Positions 36,409 to 49,129 of a stretch of 64,000 bases of DNA are shown here, one piece after another; the first letter of the stretch is position 1, and each line of letters starts with the position of its first letter. The translations under genes and the position numbers were made by a program. The notes under the pieces are model-generated. The model worked only from the letters and a program-made list of their open reading frames with translations. It did not search any database and was not told the DNA's origin. The stretch spans positions 1 through 64,000 of the forward strand of contig BLAL01000074.1 in assembly GCA_015698045.1 (NCBI GenBank). The letters run 5' to 3'. Source of the stretch: Rhizophagus clarus. Lineage: Eukaryota > Glomeromycota > Glomeromycetes > Glomerales > Glomeraceae.

Positions 36409-37670
36409 ATGACAGATTTATCATATGATTTTGGAATTTGTCCAGCTTGTAATAAAAAACGAGAAGCATTTGCTTGGTGCGTCAATTGTGATGTTAGACA
36501 ATTAGAAAAAAATTTTAATCTTTGGACCAGCGGTGACCCCGGAATTGATGATTTTATTAAATATACACAACGTAATTCGACTCGAGGTATGGATTACCTC
36601 GAGTGGATTGATTATAATCAATTCTCTCATATCAATAATACTGGTAAGGCAGGAGCATTTGCATCAAATTATTCGGCTATATGGGTGAAGGGTCCAAAAT
36701 GTCTTGCTGACAACGGTAGATCATGGATTCGTTGTGGCCCAATCCAAGTCATACTCAAACAATTTCTCCCTGTTTTTGAAAAAAGTGAAAAGTCTCTTAG
36801 TCAGGTAATTAATTTTCTTTTATTATTAATTTTCTAAACAACAAAATAATAAAAATATTAACATAAAATGTTTTCATAAATCAAAAGTTGTACAAGTATC
36901 ATAAATGTTTCATAGAAGGATCACTTGCGGACTTTTATGGGTTTTCAAGAGATGAGAGAACATCTCGCTTTTTTATCGTAATGAAAGAATTTAACTGTGG
37001 TGATTTATATTCGGTTATGGATACTCAAGGTGAAGTACTTTGCTGGAGGGATGTTGTAGAAATTCTTTCTCAAATTTCAGAAGGATTATTTAAAATTCAT
37101 CAAATGGGCCTAACACATGGAAACTTACATGGTGGAAATATTTTGATTGAACAAGACGAGATTATGATGCATGCTAGAATAGCTGATACAGGTTTATGCG
37201 GAGATTTAATAATGGAAAAGGTTTTTGGCGTCATTCCTTTCGTTGCACCGGAAATTTTTAATGGATATGAAAAAACTCAAGCTTCGGATATCTATAGCTT
37301 CGGAATGTTGATGATGATGTTACTATCCGGTTTAAGACCGTTTCATGACAGATCACATGACAGTCAACTTATTGAAGATATAAAAAGGGGATTAAAACCC
37401 TATTATTCAAATAAAACTCCACAAGTTTATTTGCAATTAATGACAAGATGTTGGGATAACAACCCAAACGCTAGACCATCCGCAATGGAACTACACAAAA
37501 CCATTAGTGGATGGCTCTACGCATTATGTTATGATATTCAAGTAAATGAGTTGTCTGAACAATTCGACACTGCTGAAGAAATTAAATACTTGTTCTTAGA
37601 TTCTCCGACAACCGTCAGAACAATCCATCATAATGCAATTTATGTGAGTCGCGATATTTTTTCTATTTGA
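36409..37670 (+). CDS. Rhizophagus-type kinase-like protein, probable pseudokinase
   Basis: Two exons, 36409-36804 and 36888-37670 (intron 83 bp, GT-AG), encode 392 aa. The N-terminus has a CPAC-x9-CVNC module (Cys 11, 14, 24, 27) and NLWTSGDPGIDDFIK, the signature that precedes the kinase domain in the hugely expanded Rhizophagus kinase family. The kinase fold then follows: VILKQF with Lys117, KEFNCGDLYSVM hinge, LTHGNLHGGNIL catalytic loop, IADTGLC (Asp232) in place of DFG, VAPEIF (APE), SDIYSFGMLM, and a C-lobe ending RCWDNNPNARPS. The catalytic-loop Asp (HKDFH-type in active relatives) is Asn211, and the glycine loop KAGAFASN is weak. Phosphotransfer is therefore probably lost while ATP or protein binding may persist. 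The reading frame itself is intact. A GTGAGT at 37644 could be an alternative donor near the C-terminus. Confidence 0.85.
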
Positions 37671-37679
37671 TGAATATTA

Positions 37680-38900
37680 ATAATATTATCTTTATTATAT
37701 TTATAGAGTTTTTCTTTTTAAATTATATTGTTGATTTACATTAAGAAAAAATTGTATTACTTAAATATTTTTATATTTATTCTATTTTTATTTTATTTTT
37801 TTATACATATATAATAAATAAATTAAAGTGATTTTGCTTCATACGGTTTAATTTGATTCGTTAGGCTGTATTTAAAGAAATATTCAACCTTTTTTATATA
37901 AATCACGTAAAAACATAAATCAGCGAGAAATTGATGTAATACAAAAGTGACGAAACTCCCTTCGCCTATCGTCTAAATTTTATAAAATCTCTCGTGATTT
38001 CCCACCAAAATAATATTTCAATAATAGCATCATGTCTGAATGGGATCATTCATTATACATACGATAAAATTCATATAATGGTGGTAATACTTATTTTTAT
38101 AGAATCATAGAAGTTTAGAATAAATAGGTACTTCAAAAAAAAAAGCGATTAGCCTCAAGAGGGCAACGTGCACAGACATACGATCTAATTAGGTAACTTT
38201 TGCATGGATCCTTTTTTTTTAAAAAAAAAACCATCACATTAGAACTTCTAACATGAATAAAAAAGAAAAGTTCTCATATATATGGTTTTAATTGGTGGGA
38301 ATACATGCGTCTGAAAAGAAATCGAACATTATATGGCTTATACAGAAACAACAATAGTGGTAAATTTTTTTAACGTTAAAAGAAATTAACTCAAAAAATT
38401 AATTGCTTGCAAAAATCGGTTTATCAGAGGGGCAAATACTGCCGCTGTTAACATACAACGGTGCAAAAACTGAAGACTACAGGAATTAAATGTAACGATT
38501 ACTAAGTACTGTCATTTTTCTTCAAGAATAAGTAACGGCATTTTCTTTACCAAACTAAATTGTATTTTATGGTTCTTTTATTTTCAGGCGATTCTTCATG
38601 ATTCTGAATTTTTCAAGAATGATTCCATTGATGTTATGATTGGTATATTTAACCAAAATTGTTTCAAATTTAAAATTGTATTTTGCTGCTTAGACTCTGA
38701 CTGCATACCTGTATTAATCTCGTTAATCGAATACAATTTGGATACGCTTAGAAGTTAGCGATTGATTGTTTTTCAATACATTCAAAGTATGTATATTAAA
38801 AGGATTTACGTGAGAAAACTTTTAATATCGTTTGAAATTAATTAATTATTTCCTATGGATTATTATTGTCAGTGGTGTATACTAATTTCAACTTATTTAT
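37680..38900. other. Intergenic stretch
   Basis: No supported gene. Near 38587 a TTTCAG is followed by about 57 open codons (AILHDSEFFKNDSIDVMIGI onward) ending in TAG, exon-like but unrecognised. A poly-T/poly-A hairpin lies at about 38212-38230. Confidence 0.35.
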
Positions 38901-38915
38901 TAATAAATTCAGTCA

Positions 38916-39395
38916 TGTATCAGTTGCTGCAGCTTAGGTTGAGTACACTTAGATCTCCTTTAAGGAATTGCTAATGAATATGGCGAAACAAAAAAAGAAA
39001 AAGAAAAAAAAACAAATGAAAGTACATTTAACAGAAGGAAATATAGAAACAAGAATCCTTGATCGATACCTGGAGAATCGTTACGTTATAATTTCGGACA
39101 TCGTAATTGTTGTGATGGCACATACTTTTTTTATAGATTTTAATGATGGTTATGGTTTAGAAAAGCTAAAAGTATTAAACGAGCTAAAAGAATTAATCAA
39201 TATACAGAATAATTTAAGTATATGACAACATTTGATGCGAGTTGGGAAAGTATCATACCTGTTTTAGAAAGTCAATCTGATACAATAACAAAATTACATC
39301 TTTAGTAATACAATTACTTTATCTTTATCATTTGTTAGTCTATTCATAAATTTACAAGAGGTTATATTTTCATTTCAATCCGAGATGATGATGAT

Positions 39396-39427
<32 letters not shown>

Positions 39428-40249
39428 TGACTTTATTGAAGACTTTGATGAGATAGGAAACTCTAATTTTCCTAATTTACAAGTATTAAAATCTCTTATC
39501 GGCTTCCAAAATCTCAGTTATGATAAAATTTTTAGCAAACCCCTCAAAAAGCTTTTATACGTGAATGTAATAGTGATGCAATAATCATCTATTACTAATT
39601 TAAGTCTAAATCTTTAATAGATGTCAATACCTGAAAAGTATTGAATTTGATCTGGGCGAAAGAAAAGGATGCATTAGTAATTGCTGCAACCCATCCATCA
39701 AACAATTTTTGTGAATAAAAAATACGTAACGTTGAATCAAATTTAGATCTTGGATCTCTGAAAGATTTAGAAAAATTTTTCGTAAAATGGAAAAATAGAA
39801 AACCAAAAAATTACTTTCTTTAGTAATCATTAAGAATGATGATCGTAATAAATTATTAAGTGAAGAAATTATGAAAATAGTTAAATTTAGATGTTGTTTA
39901 AGTTGAACTTGGGTTTAAATTGTATGATGATGAAATAGAAGAAGTATACGAATTATTTTACGAATTTTTTTATTTATTTCTGTTTATAGAATTCGAGAAC
40001 AACTTTGTTTTAAACAAGAATAGGTGGGTATTAGATGGTGAATTTTTTATAGAAATTGGATTGGATGGATTTGCTGATTCTGAAGGCAATAATTTAGCGA
40101 CAATGATTATTAATGGATTAACGCGTTATCTTATTAATGAAGCTAGAGGATACATGATGAGTTTGAACGGACAGGTTATTTTCATTCTTAGGACGCAAAT
40201 ACAGCAATGCACAATCACTGCTCCTTGGATAACCCACTTCACGATTTAA
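38916..40249 (+). pseudogene. F-box/LRR-like protein pseudogene
   Basis: Plus-strand fragments in changing frames resemble the leucine-rich half of Rhizophagus F-box proteins: LEKLKVLNELKELINIQNN (ends 39225), TTFDASWESIIPVLESQSD (39223 onward), then an Asp-rich tract from a GAT/GAC repeat followed by FIEDFDEIGNSNFPNLQVLK, and a 109-codon ATG frame at 39920-40249 with GLDGFADSEGNNLATMI. Several stops and frame changes separate them. Not functional as one protein; the last 109-codon frame could still be translated alone. Confidence 0.45.
39384..39431 (+). repeat. GAT/GAC trinucleotide repeat (poly-Asp)
   Basis: About sixteen tandem GAT or GAC codons within the F-box-like pseudogene, encoding Asp in the frame of the neighbouring leucine-rich fragments. 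Confidence 0.85.
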
Positions 40250-40656
40250 TTTTAAAATATTTTTTGCCAGTTAACATATTGGAGTAAGGAATAATAAGTT
40301 TAAAAGAAAGTTATTAGAGTAGCAGGTGTTTCAAGGGAGGAATAAAGTATAAATAAATATACCTGTCCACCCCTAGATATTTGCAATGCAATAATAGTAA
40401 TTCCTTCCTTCTATCCTATACTGGTATAATATAATTATATTAAACCAGCTAGATTAAAAAAATTTTTTTACATATTAATAAATCAAATTTACCAAGAAAA
40501 AAAAAGTTATAATAAAGTTTTTATATTAATAAAATTTTTACTATAATTTTTTAAATATATTTTTTTTACTAATTATTAAGAGTAGAAGAGCTAATTATAT
40601 AATTAAAAAAAAGATGATTTTTTTTTATTTTTCATATAAAACTGTATTTACTAGAA

Positions 40657-41556
40657 CGATTGTCCTTTATGTGCTGAGGAAAAAGAAACTTTTACCCACA
40701 TTTGGTTATGTCCGTACCAAACAGAAGCCTTTAGACAATTATATAACAATTTCAAAAATACGTTAATTTTTGGGATTCTCAATCTAACAACTGACGTCTC
40801 TGCTCAACAATTAAGTGATCAATTTGATCTCTTATTATATACAAAAAATTTTCACGCTAGCGACATCACATTTATAGATATTATTAAAGGGTTTGTCCCT
40901 ACAACCCTAATAGAATGGCTGCAGAAGTATACTACCGCTACCCAACGTCGCGATCTTTTAATCAAAGTTTTTGATAAATTATACGAAGATTCCCTGGAAC
41001 TTTGGAAATCACGATGTGAAGCAGTTGCTTCAATCGAACACATGTGTGGTATTACGCAATATATGAAACGTTCTATTTCATATAGTACGAAATATAAAGA
41101 ACCTTTTACTTCTTATTATAATACTAATTTTTCTTTTGATTTTTCTTCTCTTAATATAGAATACATAGAATATATAAATTTATTGATTAGATTTAACGTA
41201 GCATATATAGATCTATTTGCATTTGATACTCCATAATGCTTGGTATTATTTTTCCCTAACGTTTATTACACTTTAGTTCATTTACTAGATATTTAGTTAA
41301 ACATTTTTAATATTTTTGGGGGGTTGTGGGATAGGTTGTTACAATTTTCTCCCTTAATAGAAAGTTGGGATTAATAATCCAGCAGGGTCTACTTGATTCG
41401 TCAAGCGCTGGTATCATAGTTTAGCTAATTCGGTTCTGTAGTTGGTTATAGTTCCATAGTAAAAACTTTACCACTGACTCACTCCATTTGGAGTATTTAA
41501 TGTAATCTCTTCGTATTTTATGTTAACTTGTCAATAAAAATAAAAAATAAAAAATA
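40657..41556 (+). mobile_element. 5'-truncated LINE (non-LTR retrotransposon) with 19-bp target duplication
   Basis: The 19-mer AAAACTGTATTTACTAGAA lies at 40638-40656 and again at 41557-41575. Between them is the C-terminal part of a LINE ORF, a 3' UTR of about 300 bp, and an A-rich tail of AAAAAT units (41533-41556) directly before the second copy. Truncation at the 5' end, A-rich tail and long duplication are the signature of target-primed reverse transcription. The duplicated site is unmutated, so the insertion is recent. Confidence 0.88.
40658..41236 (+). pseudogene. LINE ORF2 C-terminal fragment (zinc-knuckle region)
   Basis: An open frame of 192 codons starts at the truncation point and has no start codon of its own; the first in-frame ATG is at 41042. 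It begins DCPLCAEEKETFTHIWLCP, the CxxC-x8-H-x4-C knuckle found after the reverse transcriptase in many LINE proteins, followed by an alpha-helical tail ending in FAFDTP. The endonuclease and reverse transcriptase are absent because of 5' truncation, so this copy cannot move by itself. Absence of stops agrees with recent insertion. Confidence 0.75.
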
Positions 41557-41826
41557 AAAACTGTATTTACTAGAAGGTTAGTATTTAAATTACCATTAAA
41601 TTGCAAATCTCTTTTAGTATTACAAATTATTTAAAAAATATATCTTTAAATTAACTTTAAATTTATGAAACTTTATATATTAAAAATATAATAATTAAAA
41701 AAATAATTATATTAAAAATTCATTACTTATTATTTATTCAAATAAAAATTTTATTAATACTATTTATTTTTTTTTAAAAAAAATTTAAATATATTAATAA
41801 AACTAATAATAATAATTTAATATTTT

Positions 41827-42207
41827 AATTTATGATTTGCCTAAAATTGCAAAAAAATTACTATATAAATTTAGTGTAAAAAACTTAAAACACTCTTATA
41901 TTATTTTATAATCCAGTAATTGGATTTTAATAAACCTTAAATTATTTTGTAGATATCAATATCCTTTTCAAAATAAAAAAAAAAATTTAAAATCTAACTG
42001 ATAAATTATAAAATAATTACCAAAATTATTTTTAAAGCAGATTAAATTTCAAATTTAAAGTCTAATCTTATTTAAAAAAAATATCAAATTCTACAAATTA
42101 GTTTAAGGTTTATTAAAATCCAATTACTGGATCATAAGATAATACAAAATAATATTTTAAGTTATTTATATAGTAACTTTTTGCAGTTCTTAAATAAATC
42201 ATAAATT
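41827..42207. mobile_element. MITE, 381 bp, long terminal inverted repeats
   Basis: The arms are inverted copies over more than 100 bp. The outer AATTTATGATTT (41827-41838) matches 42196-42207 reversed, and the inner ATCCAGTAATTGGATTTTAA (from 41911) matches the segment ending at 42132 reversed. The arms also share TTACTATATAAAT. Whole unit non-coding; a strong hairpin in single strand. Target duplication not resolved in the A/T flanks. Confidence 0.8.
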
Positions 42208-42209
42208 AA

Positions 42210-43110
42210 TAAATAAATAATATAATATTTTAATATATAAAAATCAGTATAGTAAAATACTAAAAATTTGTTTTTAAAATTTTATTATATCTATAATTTT
42301 AGTAAAATTAGTATATAATTATCATATAAATTTAAAAAATTTTTTAAGATTAAGTCTTTTATTTTACTATATAAATCTTTATACAATTAACTCTTAATAT
42401 AATAAATCCTAAATTCTATGCTTTAATTTTACTATAGAGCTATAGTGAAAATTTTAAGCAATTTAATTAGTATTTCACTATAATAAAGAATTTTTAATAT
42501 ATTTAATTAGTTAAATATATTTAATAATAAAAATCTATTATATTAAAGGTTTATTATATTAAAAATTGATTATATATTAAATTATAATATTATATAAAAT
42601 TATTTCTTAAACTGTAAGAATTAAAATTAATTTTAAAAATTTTTGAATTTTTTAAAATATTTTAAGATTTTATAATTATAAAAAAATAAAATTTAATTTA
42701 TTAGATTCTTTTAAATTTTTTTTTTTTTTTTTTTTTTTATAAAATTATTAAAATGAATATAAATTATAACTAAATTTAAATTTAAATGAATTAAAAAAAA
42801 GAAAATTTGTTTTTTCAAAAAATATTTTTAGTATTTTTTTTGAGTAAATTTATACGTTGCCTCTGCGACGTATCACCTTTGGGCAAAATTATGTAATGCC
42901 GGCTAAAATTAAAGCATATGCCATTTAACAGGATATGAAAAATAGATTTTTTACAACAAAAAAAATTCTAAGTTCCTTAGATAAATAAAAAAGAAAGATA
43001 TATATTTTTTTTTAAAAAAATAGTTTATTTTTTTTTTTTAATTAAATTATAAACTTATAAATTATTTTTTTTAAAAATTTTTTTTTTAACAATAAAAATA
43101 AAAAAACTAT
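42210..43110. other. AT-rich intergenic stretch
   Basis: No gene. Runs such as poly-T at 42717-42738. At 42850-42910 a short CpG-bearing segment (TACGTTGCCTCTGCGACGTA, near-palindromic) stands out and may be the end of an unrecognised repeat. Confidence 0.45.
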
Positions 43111-43114
43111 AAAT

Positions 43115-46100
43115 GCGGTGACATATATTACATAATATCATTTTACTATAGACGCTTACCGCTCCACCCCCAGGTAAGATATTGTGATTACGTGATTACA
43201 GATCATTTTCCTTTTATAGAATTGTGCATCAGTATTTCATCAGTATTTCATCAGTATTTCATCAGTTTTTTTTTTTAAAAAAAAAATTCGGTTTAAAAAT
43301 TCAATTTCATTTATTTTTAATACTATAAAAACACGTTCATTAAATAAAAATGATATAAAACAATGTTTGATGTGAAAATTTTATCCAGTTTATATTCATA
43401 GTCTATACATATAAAATTCTCAATTCCCTACATTCTGAAATTCTAAAATTTTAAGTCCAAAAATCTTTAATATTCGTATAATTAAATTATGAGATTAATC
43501 ACAAATGATTCCATGAAATATATAGTATAGCGATTGTGATACCTATTACTGTTTGTAGTTGCGATTCACATTTTCTCGTTACAAAAGGAGAAATTGAATA
43601 TGCTGCAGAACTTCATCTGTTTTATATTTAGATTTTAAACTCTCAACACGTCAATAAATCTGTTCTCATTTTATATTTCCAAAATTTGCAAGCTGTTTTC
43701 TTTACAAACATTAAAATACAAGAAAATTGAGTAGTTACAGCTTAAAATGAACCGTCAAACCTTCTTTCTTAGCCCCAAGTTTAATAAGAAACTGATTTAT
43801 AATTTACAAACAAATAAGTACCAAGAATTCATCAATGCTTATGTATATAGTATTATGGTTAAGACCAGAAATGGTGATCCTAACCGTACTGAACTTTGTA
43901 AATCAGCAACTAAAGAATGGAATAAAATTAAAAGAAAAGATAAAATGGAAATTGATGACATTATTAGAGGCTATCTAGTCACGCCATATAATCTATGTGA
44001 TATACAAACAGTGAAGTCAAAATCATCTAGATCTAGAGAAGAATCACTCCCAAATTATCCCACGTTTCATACAGTGGATCCTGTTCAAGAAATCTTCGTT
44101 AATGCATCAGTTCAAAAAAAAGCAGCAAACAAGATACAAATAGCTAAAAAAAAGCTTACTGAATTTGATCAGATCTACAACATCACAACTGATTCTCAGT
44201 TTCGGCTTGATACTTATAAAAAAATAGGAGATCTTCAAGATAAAATCAGATTTAATAAGAAAAGAATTATTAAATTAAAAAGAAATGCTAATTATGCTCA
44301 AAAGTGCAGAGAAAAAAAAAGAAAAATACTTAATAAAAATCAGGAAGTAATACAATATGACAAACCTGGTCATCCCTCACTTCTTTTTAAACATCTGAAT
44401 TTACATGATCATATCCATGATTCGATCAAATTTGGGGCGGCTGATGAAAAATGATGAAGAGAAGTTATAAAGGTCCTAATCATTAAAAATTTGCGCAAAA
44501 CTCTTGAAGAAAATTATAACATTTATATGGCAAGAATCACATTGAATAATTACTTATTGTCACAGCAATCCAACTCTATCGCTGCAAGAGCGCATCATCA
44601 TCCTGCATGGGTCGCAGTAGCTGGTGTCTCATGTACCAAAACATGGGATTATCCTGATGGTCATTATTGCCTTGCATCTGTTAAAAGTGCAAGATAATTT
44701 GCCACTATTTTTGCCGATAAAACTGTTATTATTTCATAAGATGATAAAGCGAAGATAGGTCTTAGGGTACCTGCTGTAGGTCGGATATTTTGCACTTTGC
44801 AATTAGTACATAAACCTGTTAGTGTGGCCGACTATGATTTCCCTCTAGGAAATGGGCAAAAGGTTGTTCCATCGGTTTACCTTATAATAAAACCAAATGA
44901 ATCACACGACGAGTTACGAATAGGACAACTTGCCATTTTTGTACATCATCAATGGTCCCTTGGTACATCCTTACTCTCATATATGCAAGTCCTTGAAAAC
45001 CTTACTCTGGATCCTAAATATAATGATATATTGAAAACAAATAGGGAGATTCGACTTATTTGGATGTTATTGGTGGATGGAGGTCTGGACGAAAATTCAA
45101 GACATCTAAAAAATATTAAAAACTATTGCCAACTTTTTCGAAAATTCGACTTAGATTACCTGACTGTACGAATACATGCTCCAGATCAGTCCAAGTATAA
45201 TCTGGTTGAAAGAGGCATGGCAACACTATCCGAAAAATTGGCTGGTATCACGCTACTGGTTGATCATTTTGGATCACACTTAAATACACAAGGCAAGGTA
45301 ATTGATCTGGAGTTGACTCTTCAAAACTTTCGTTATGCTGGAGAATCACTTTGCGATATTTGGCGTAAAGATTGATTTTCAGAAAAAGTATTGATGCACA
45401 GTATGTCAAAGAGCTTACTAACCTGTTTGAAAACATAGAGTTTGAGGGTATAGATAAAGAAAAAGAAGAAGGGCGAAAACAACAAAAAAAGAAACAACAA
45501 GATGAAAATGACATACTGGAATGTTTTGTGCCGTGGTCATAGATTGAAAACTATTGTAATTTATGTCAGTATTCTCTCAATATTAAACGTTATACAAATG
45601 CAAGTTGTTGTGGGCCACCTCGCGCAAAAGAAGCTACAGAACTTCTTCTCTTGAATAATAGTTTTTTGCCCCCAATTATGAAAGCCAAAGACAGACATTT
45701 CACAAATCCCATACATCTCCTTGAGTATTATGACCTCTTAAAAATTCCTGGGTATGATTCACATTGCCCATTGCTTGATCAAACAACCTATTCGCGCCTT
45801 TATTGCACAGTGTGCAACAAATACTTTCCAACTCTTGCTTATTTGACAAAACATAAAAAAGCAATGCATCCAGCAAGCCAGGAACGCCCTAAGGGAAAAT
45901 CCAAGAATAATTTAAATTCTCTTGATGATTTCTCTTTTCTCACTTCACAACAAAATGAAATGTGTTTAAGGGAGTATATGTCAGATAATGAATGATCGTA
46001 TATAGCTTACTGTTTCCCTGTTATATTTGGGTAAAATACATGGATATAAAACATAAATTTATTTTGTTAACGTGGAAAACTATAGTAACACAAATGACTA

Positions 46101-46217
46101 ATAAATTCTAAGCCACTAAATTGGTTATATACTTTAATAATATCACGTGATCAATATTAACGTAAGATTTTTTGTGACCCCCCACCCCCTAAAATATTAC
46201 GTAATAAATGTTATCGC
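43115..46217 (+). mobile_element. Decayed 3.1-kb DNA transposon with ISAzo13-like DDE transposase
   Basis: The left end GCGGTGACATATATTACATA and the reversed right end GCGATAACATTTATTACGTA (to 46217) form an imperfect inverted repeat that continues into ATAT. Subterminal C-rich blocks (CCACCCCC near 43165, CCCCCCACCCCC near 46180) lie in both flanks. The interior carries one broken transposase gene. No unambiguous target duplication was found. Confidence 0.65.
43747..45995 (+). pseudogene. DDE transposase with C-terminal C2H2 zinc finger, broken
   Basis: Five plus-strand segments form one gene interrupted by stops and frame changes: 43747-44454 (235 codons, basic, coiled-coil-like, MVKTRNGDPNRTELCKSATK), 44491-44697, 44797-45375, a stretch in another frame to about 45650, and 45651-45995. 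Catalytic landmarks: DDKAKIGLRVPAVGR (first Asp, about 44740), VADYDFPLGNGQKVVPSVY, LLVDGGLDENSRHLKN (second Asp, about 45075), and IHAPDQSKYNLVERGMATLS (Glu, about 45190). The spacing and the DGG..R / APGQSKYNPxE pattern resemble the bacterial ISAzo13 transposase (DGGGSN..R / PPGTSKWNxIEH); this is my reading. The C-terminus has CTVCNKYFPTLAYLTKHKKA followed by Met-His, a C2H2 finger. At least three in-frame stops and one frameshift, so inactive here. Confidence 0.65.
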
Positions 46218-46219
46218 CT

Positions 46220-47130
46220 TAATGTTATGATTATAATTAAATAAAATTTTATATAATATAATATATAAATTTTAAAATTTTATTAAGTTAATTAAAGTTA
46301 AGGAAAAAATCAATATTTAACAAAAGAAATTTAATAATATCATTTATGCAAATTATTACTAAAAATGATTAGTATATAATTTTTGTTGTATTAATTTTTT
46401 CTATATGATATTTAATTAAAATATTAAATAAATTGATAAATAATATTGATCCTTATCAAGCCATTTGCAAAATTTTATACTATTAAAACTTAATTTTTTA
46501 AGGTTAATATAGAAAAATATAGTATTCTGATTGTAAAATTTTAATCTGTTTAAAATTAATAAAATATTTTATGATATACTGTATTCAATAATATTGTTCT
46601 TTATTTAGATATATTATTTTTTTTTTATTTTTATGTTCATATTCTTATAATTTCATAAAAAAAATAATACTTTACCTAACTTATTAGATTTATTAGTAAA
46701 ACGTTATTAATATTTTTTTTATTTTTTATAAATTTTAAATATAACATTTTTGGATCCTTAAAATTTTTTAAAAAAAGAGTTATAGATAATTTTTTTTATA
46801 ATAAGAAATTTGTAAAACTTTACTAATAATCTCTTTTATTTTTGTAATAATATTTTAAATTAATTTTTTTAAAAAAATATATAAATTTACAAATAAATGA
46901 TATTTTACTATTAGAATTGTTAATAAAATTTTTGCTGACATTTTTTTAAACTTCAATTTTAAATGTCTTATATTTATAAATTTCTTTAAAAATGGGTGAT
47001 TAATTATATAAAAAGATTCTTTTTATAATAAAAAAACATTAAAAGAATATTACTAATACTTTTTTTTATTATTATAAATTTCAGCATTATATCTTTTATA
47101 GATTATATAAAAATTAATAATTTAGTTATA
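46220..47130. other. AT-rich intergenic stretch
   Basis: Very high A/T with poly-T runs; nothing recognisable. Confidence 0.5.
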
Positions 47131-47136
47131 TTTTAT

Positions 47137-47379
47137 TATAAGGGTTTAATTATTTTTCGCACCTGCAATGCATTGCACTCTTTTTTGTTACCTGTATTAC
47201 ATCCCTTTCCTTTTCATTTTTTTATATGTATTTTGATAATTTAGAATTTTTTCAGTTATAAAAAATCTATTTTTTATGCTTCTAATTAAATATTACATAT
47301 TTAATTTTACCTGGTATTACCGTAATTTTATCTGAGTGTAATGTATCACAAGTGTGAAAAAAATAAAACCCTTATTATA
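47137..47379. mobile_element. MITE, 243 bp, with an internal 14-bp palindrome
   Basis: The left arm TATAAGGGTTTAATTATTTT and the right arm (reversed) TATAATAAGGGTTTTATTTT are inverted copies, both continuing into TTTCRCACYTG and ATTRCACTC. The left arm contains the perfect palindrome TGCAATGCATTGCA at 47164-47177. Non-coding. Confidence 0.72.
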
Positions 47380-49100
47380 AATATAAAATAAAATATTTTT
47401 CTTATTTATTTAAATTATATTATATTATTTTTTTTGCTTACTGAAAAAATTTAATAATAAAGAATATCACATTCCAAAAAATAATTTTTTATTAATATAA
47501 AGTCTGTAAAATTAATTATAAATTATTATTTTGTTGAATAGTAATTTATTTTTTAATTAAAAATGCCAATTATTAAAATGTGAAATTTATGTATATTATA
47601 TCTTAAGAGTTAAATTATTTAAGTATTATATAGGAAAGCTAAATTTAAATTTATCCTAAAAAAAATATTTACTAATTAAAAAATTTAAGTTTTATTATAA
47701 TAGTATAAAGTAAATAAATAATAAATATTTTTTATTATATTTATATTATTTTATAATAAATTATTAAAATTAATATTTTGATAATTATATCTTGCAGATT
47801 AGAATAAATATAATTTTTGATAAATTATTTATATAATATATAAATTAAATATCAATAAAAATACAGTATATTAAGAAAATAGTTGCGTGATATAATATAA
47901 AATTGATTAAATAAAAAAATAGTGGGACAATGCATTTATTTATAAAATAAATAATGTAATACATGTTATTTACCTTCTATTTAACATATTTAAAAAAAAA
48001 TTTTATTATATATTTGTTAATTTCCTCTTAATAAGTAAAAAAAAAAGTATAAATAACATTAATTAAATGCCTAAATTTTAATTAATTAATATTATTAGTT
48101 AAATGATACTGGTTAAATTAAAAAATACATAAAAATAATGAATATTAGCATAAAATAGATTCTTATAAATAATATAAGAAAAAAAAATTCTTTAAAATAT
48201 TATGAATCTAAGAAAATTAATAGTCTGATAAATTTCAATTTGAATAGGTTGAGATTGGCAAATCATCATGTATATATATTATTTACTTAATTTCTCATTA
48301 ACTAAAGTTTAAATTAAAACCAATTTTTTTTTATTTATAGAATTGATGTTTCCTAATAAAAATAAGTTAATTTCATATATTTTAAATTATTAATTACGAA
48401 GAAAACTAAATTAAATTGTTATAAAAACTAATTTCAATTTATATTATCATTTACATTTATTTTCTAATGATTCAAATTACATCAAAATTGTTTTAAATAC
48501 ATTGTAAAGGAATGTTTTTTATAATATATATAATTTTTACTCCATTATGACTACTAATATTAAGAAATTTAATGTGTATAATGATTTATAAATTTAAAAA
48601 TAAAGATAATAATTTTTAAACATTTTAAAAAATATGTTCATACTAGTTTTAAGAAAATAATATTTATAAAACTAAATATTAAAATTTTAATATTTAATAA
48701 AGTATATTATGAATTTTTTATAAATATAATTTTAGCTATCTAATGTTTTTAGTTGTGAAATTATTGAGGTTTTTATTTGCACAATTATTTTCTTAACATA
48801 CTATATATATAGATTATTAAAAAAAAAAAATAAAATTAATAAAAATTATATAATAATTTTTATATTATATTTAAATTTACAAATTTTAAGTTAAATTTTT
48901 TTATTAAAAGCTAATTACAAATAATTTTTATATATTAAAATAAGTATTACTAAATATTACCACCAGTAATTACCAAAAATTATAATTTTAATTAAAGTTA
49001 AAATTATTTATTAAAAAAATTTTAATTTGAGTAAATTTAAATAATAATAAGTAAAAATAAATATAATTAATATTAATCATACTTATACATAAAACTGAAA
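47380..49100. other. AT-rich intergenic stretch
   Basis: Extreme A/T content with no gene or clear repeat recognised. Confidence 0.5.
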
Positions 49101-49129
49101 TTAATTAATTTTAACCTCTGAAATAGTTG

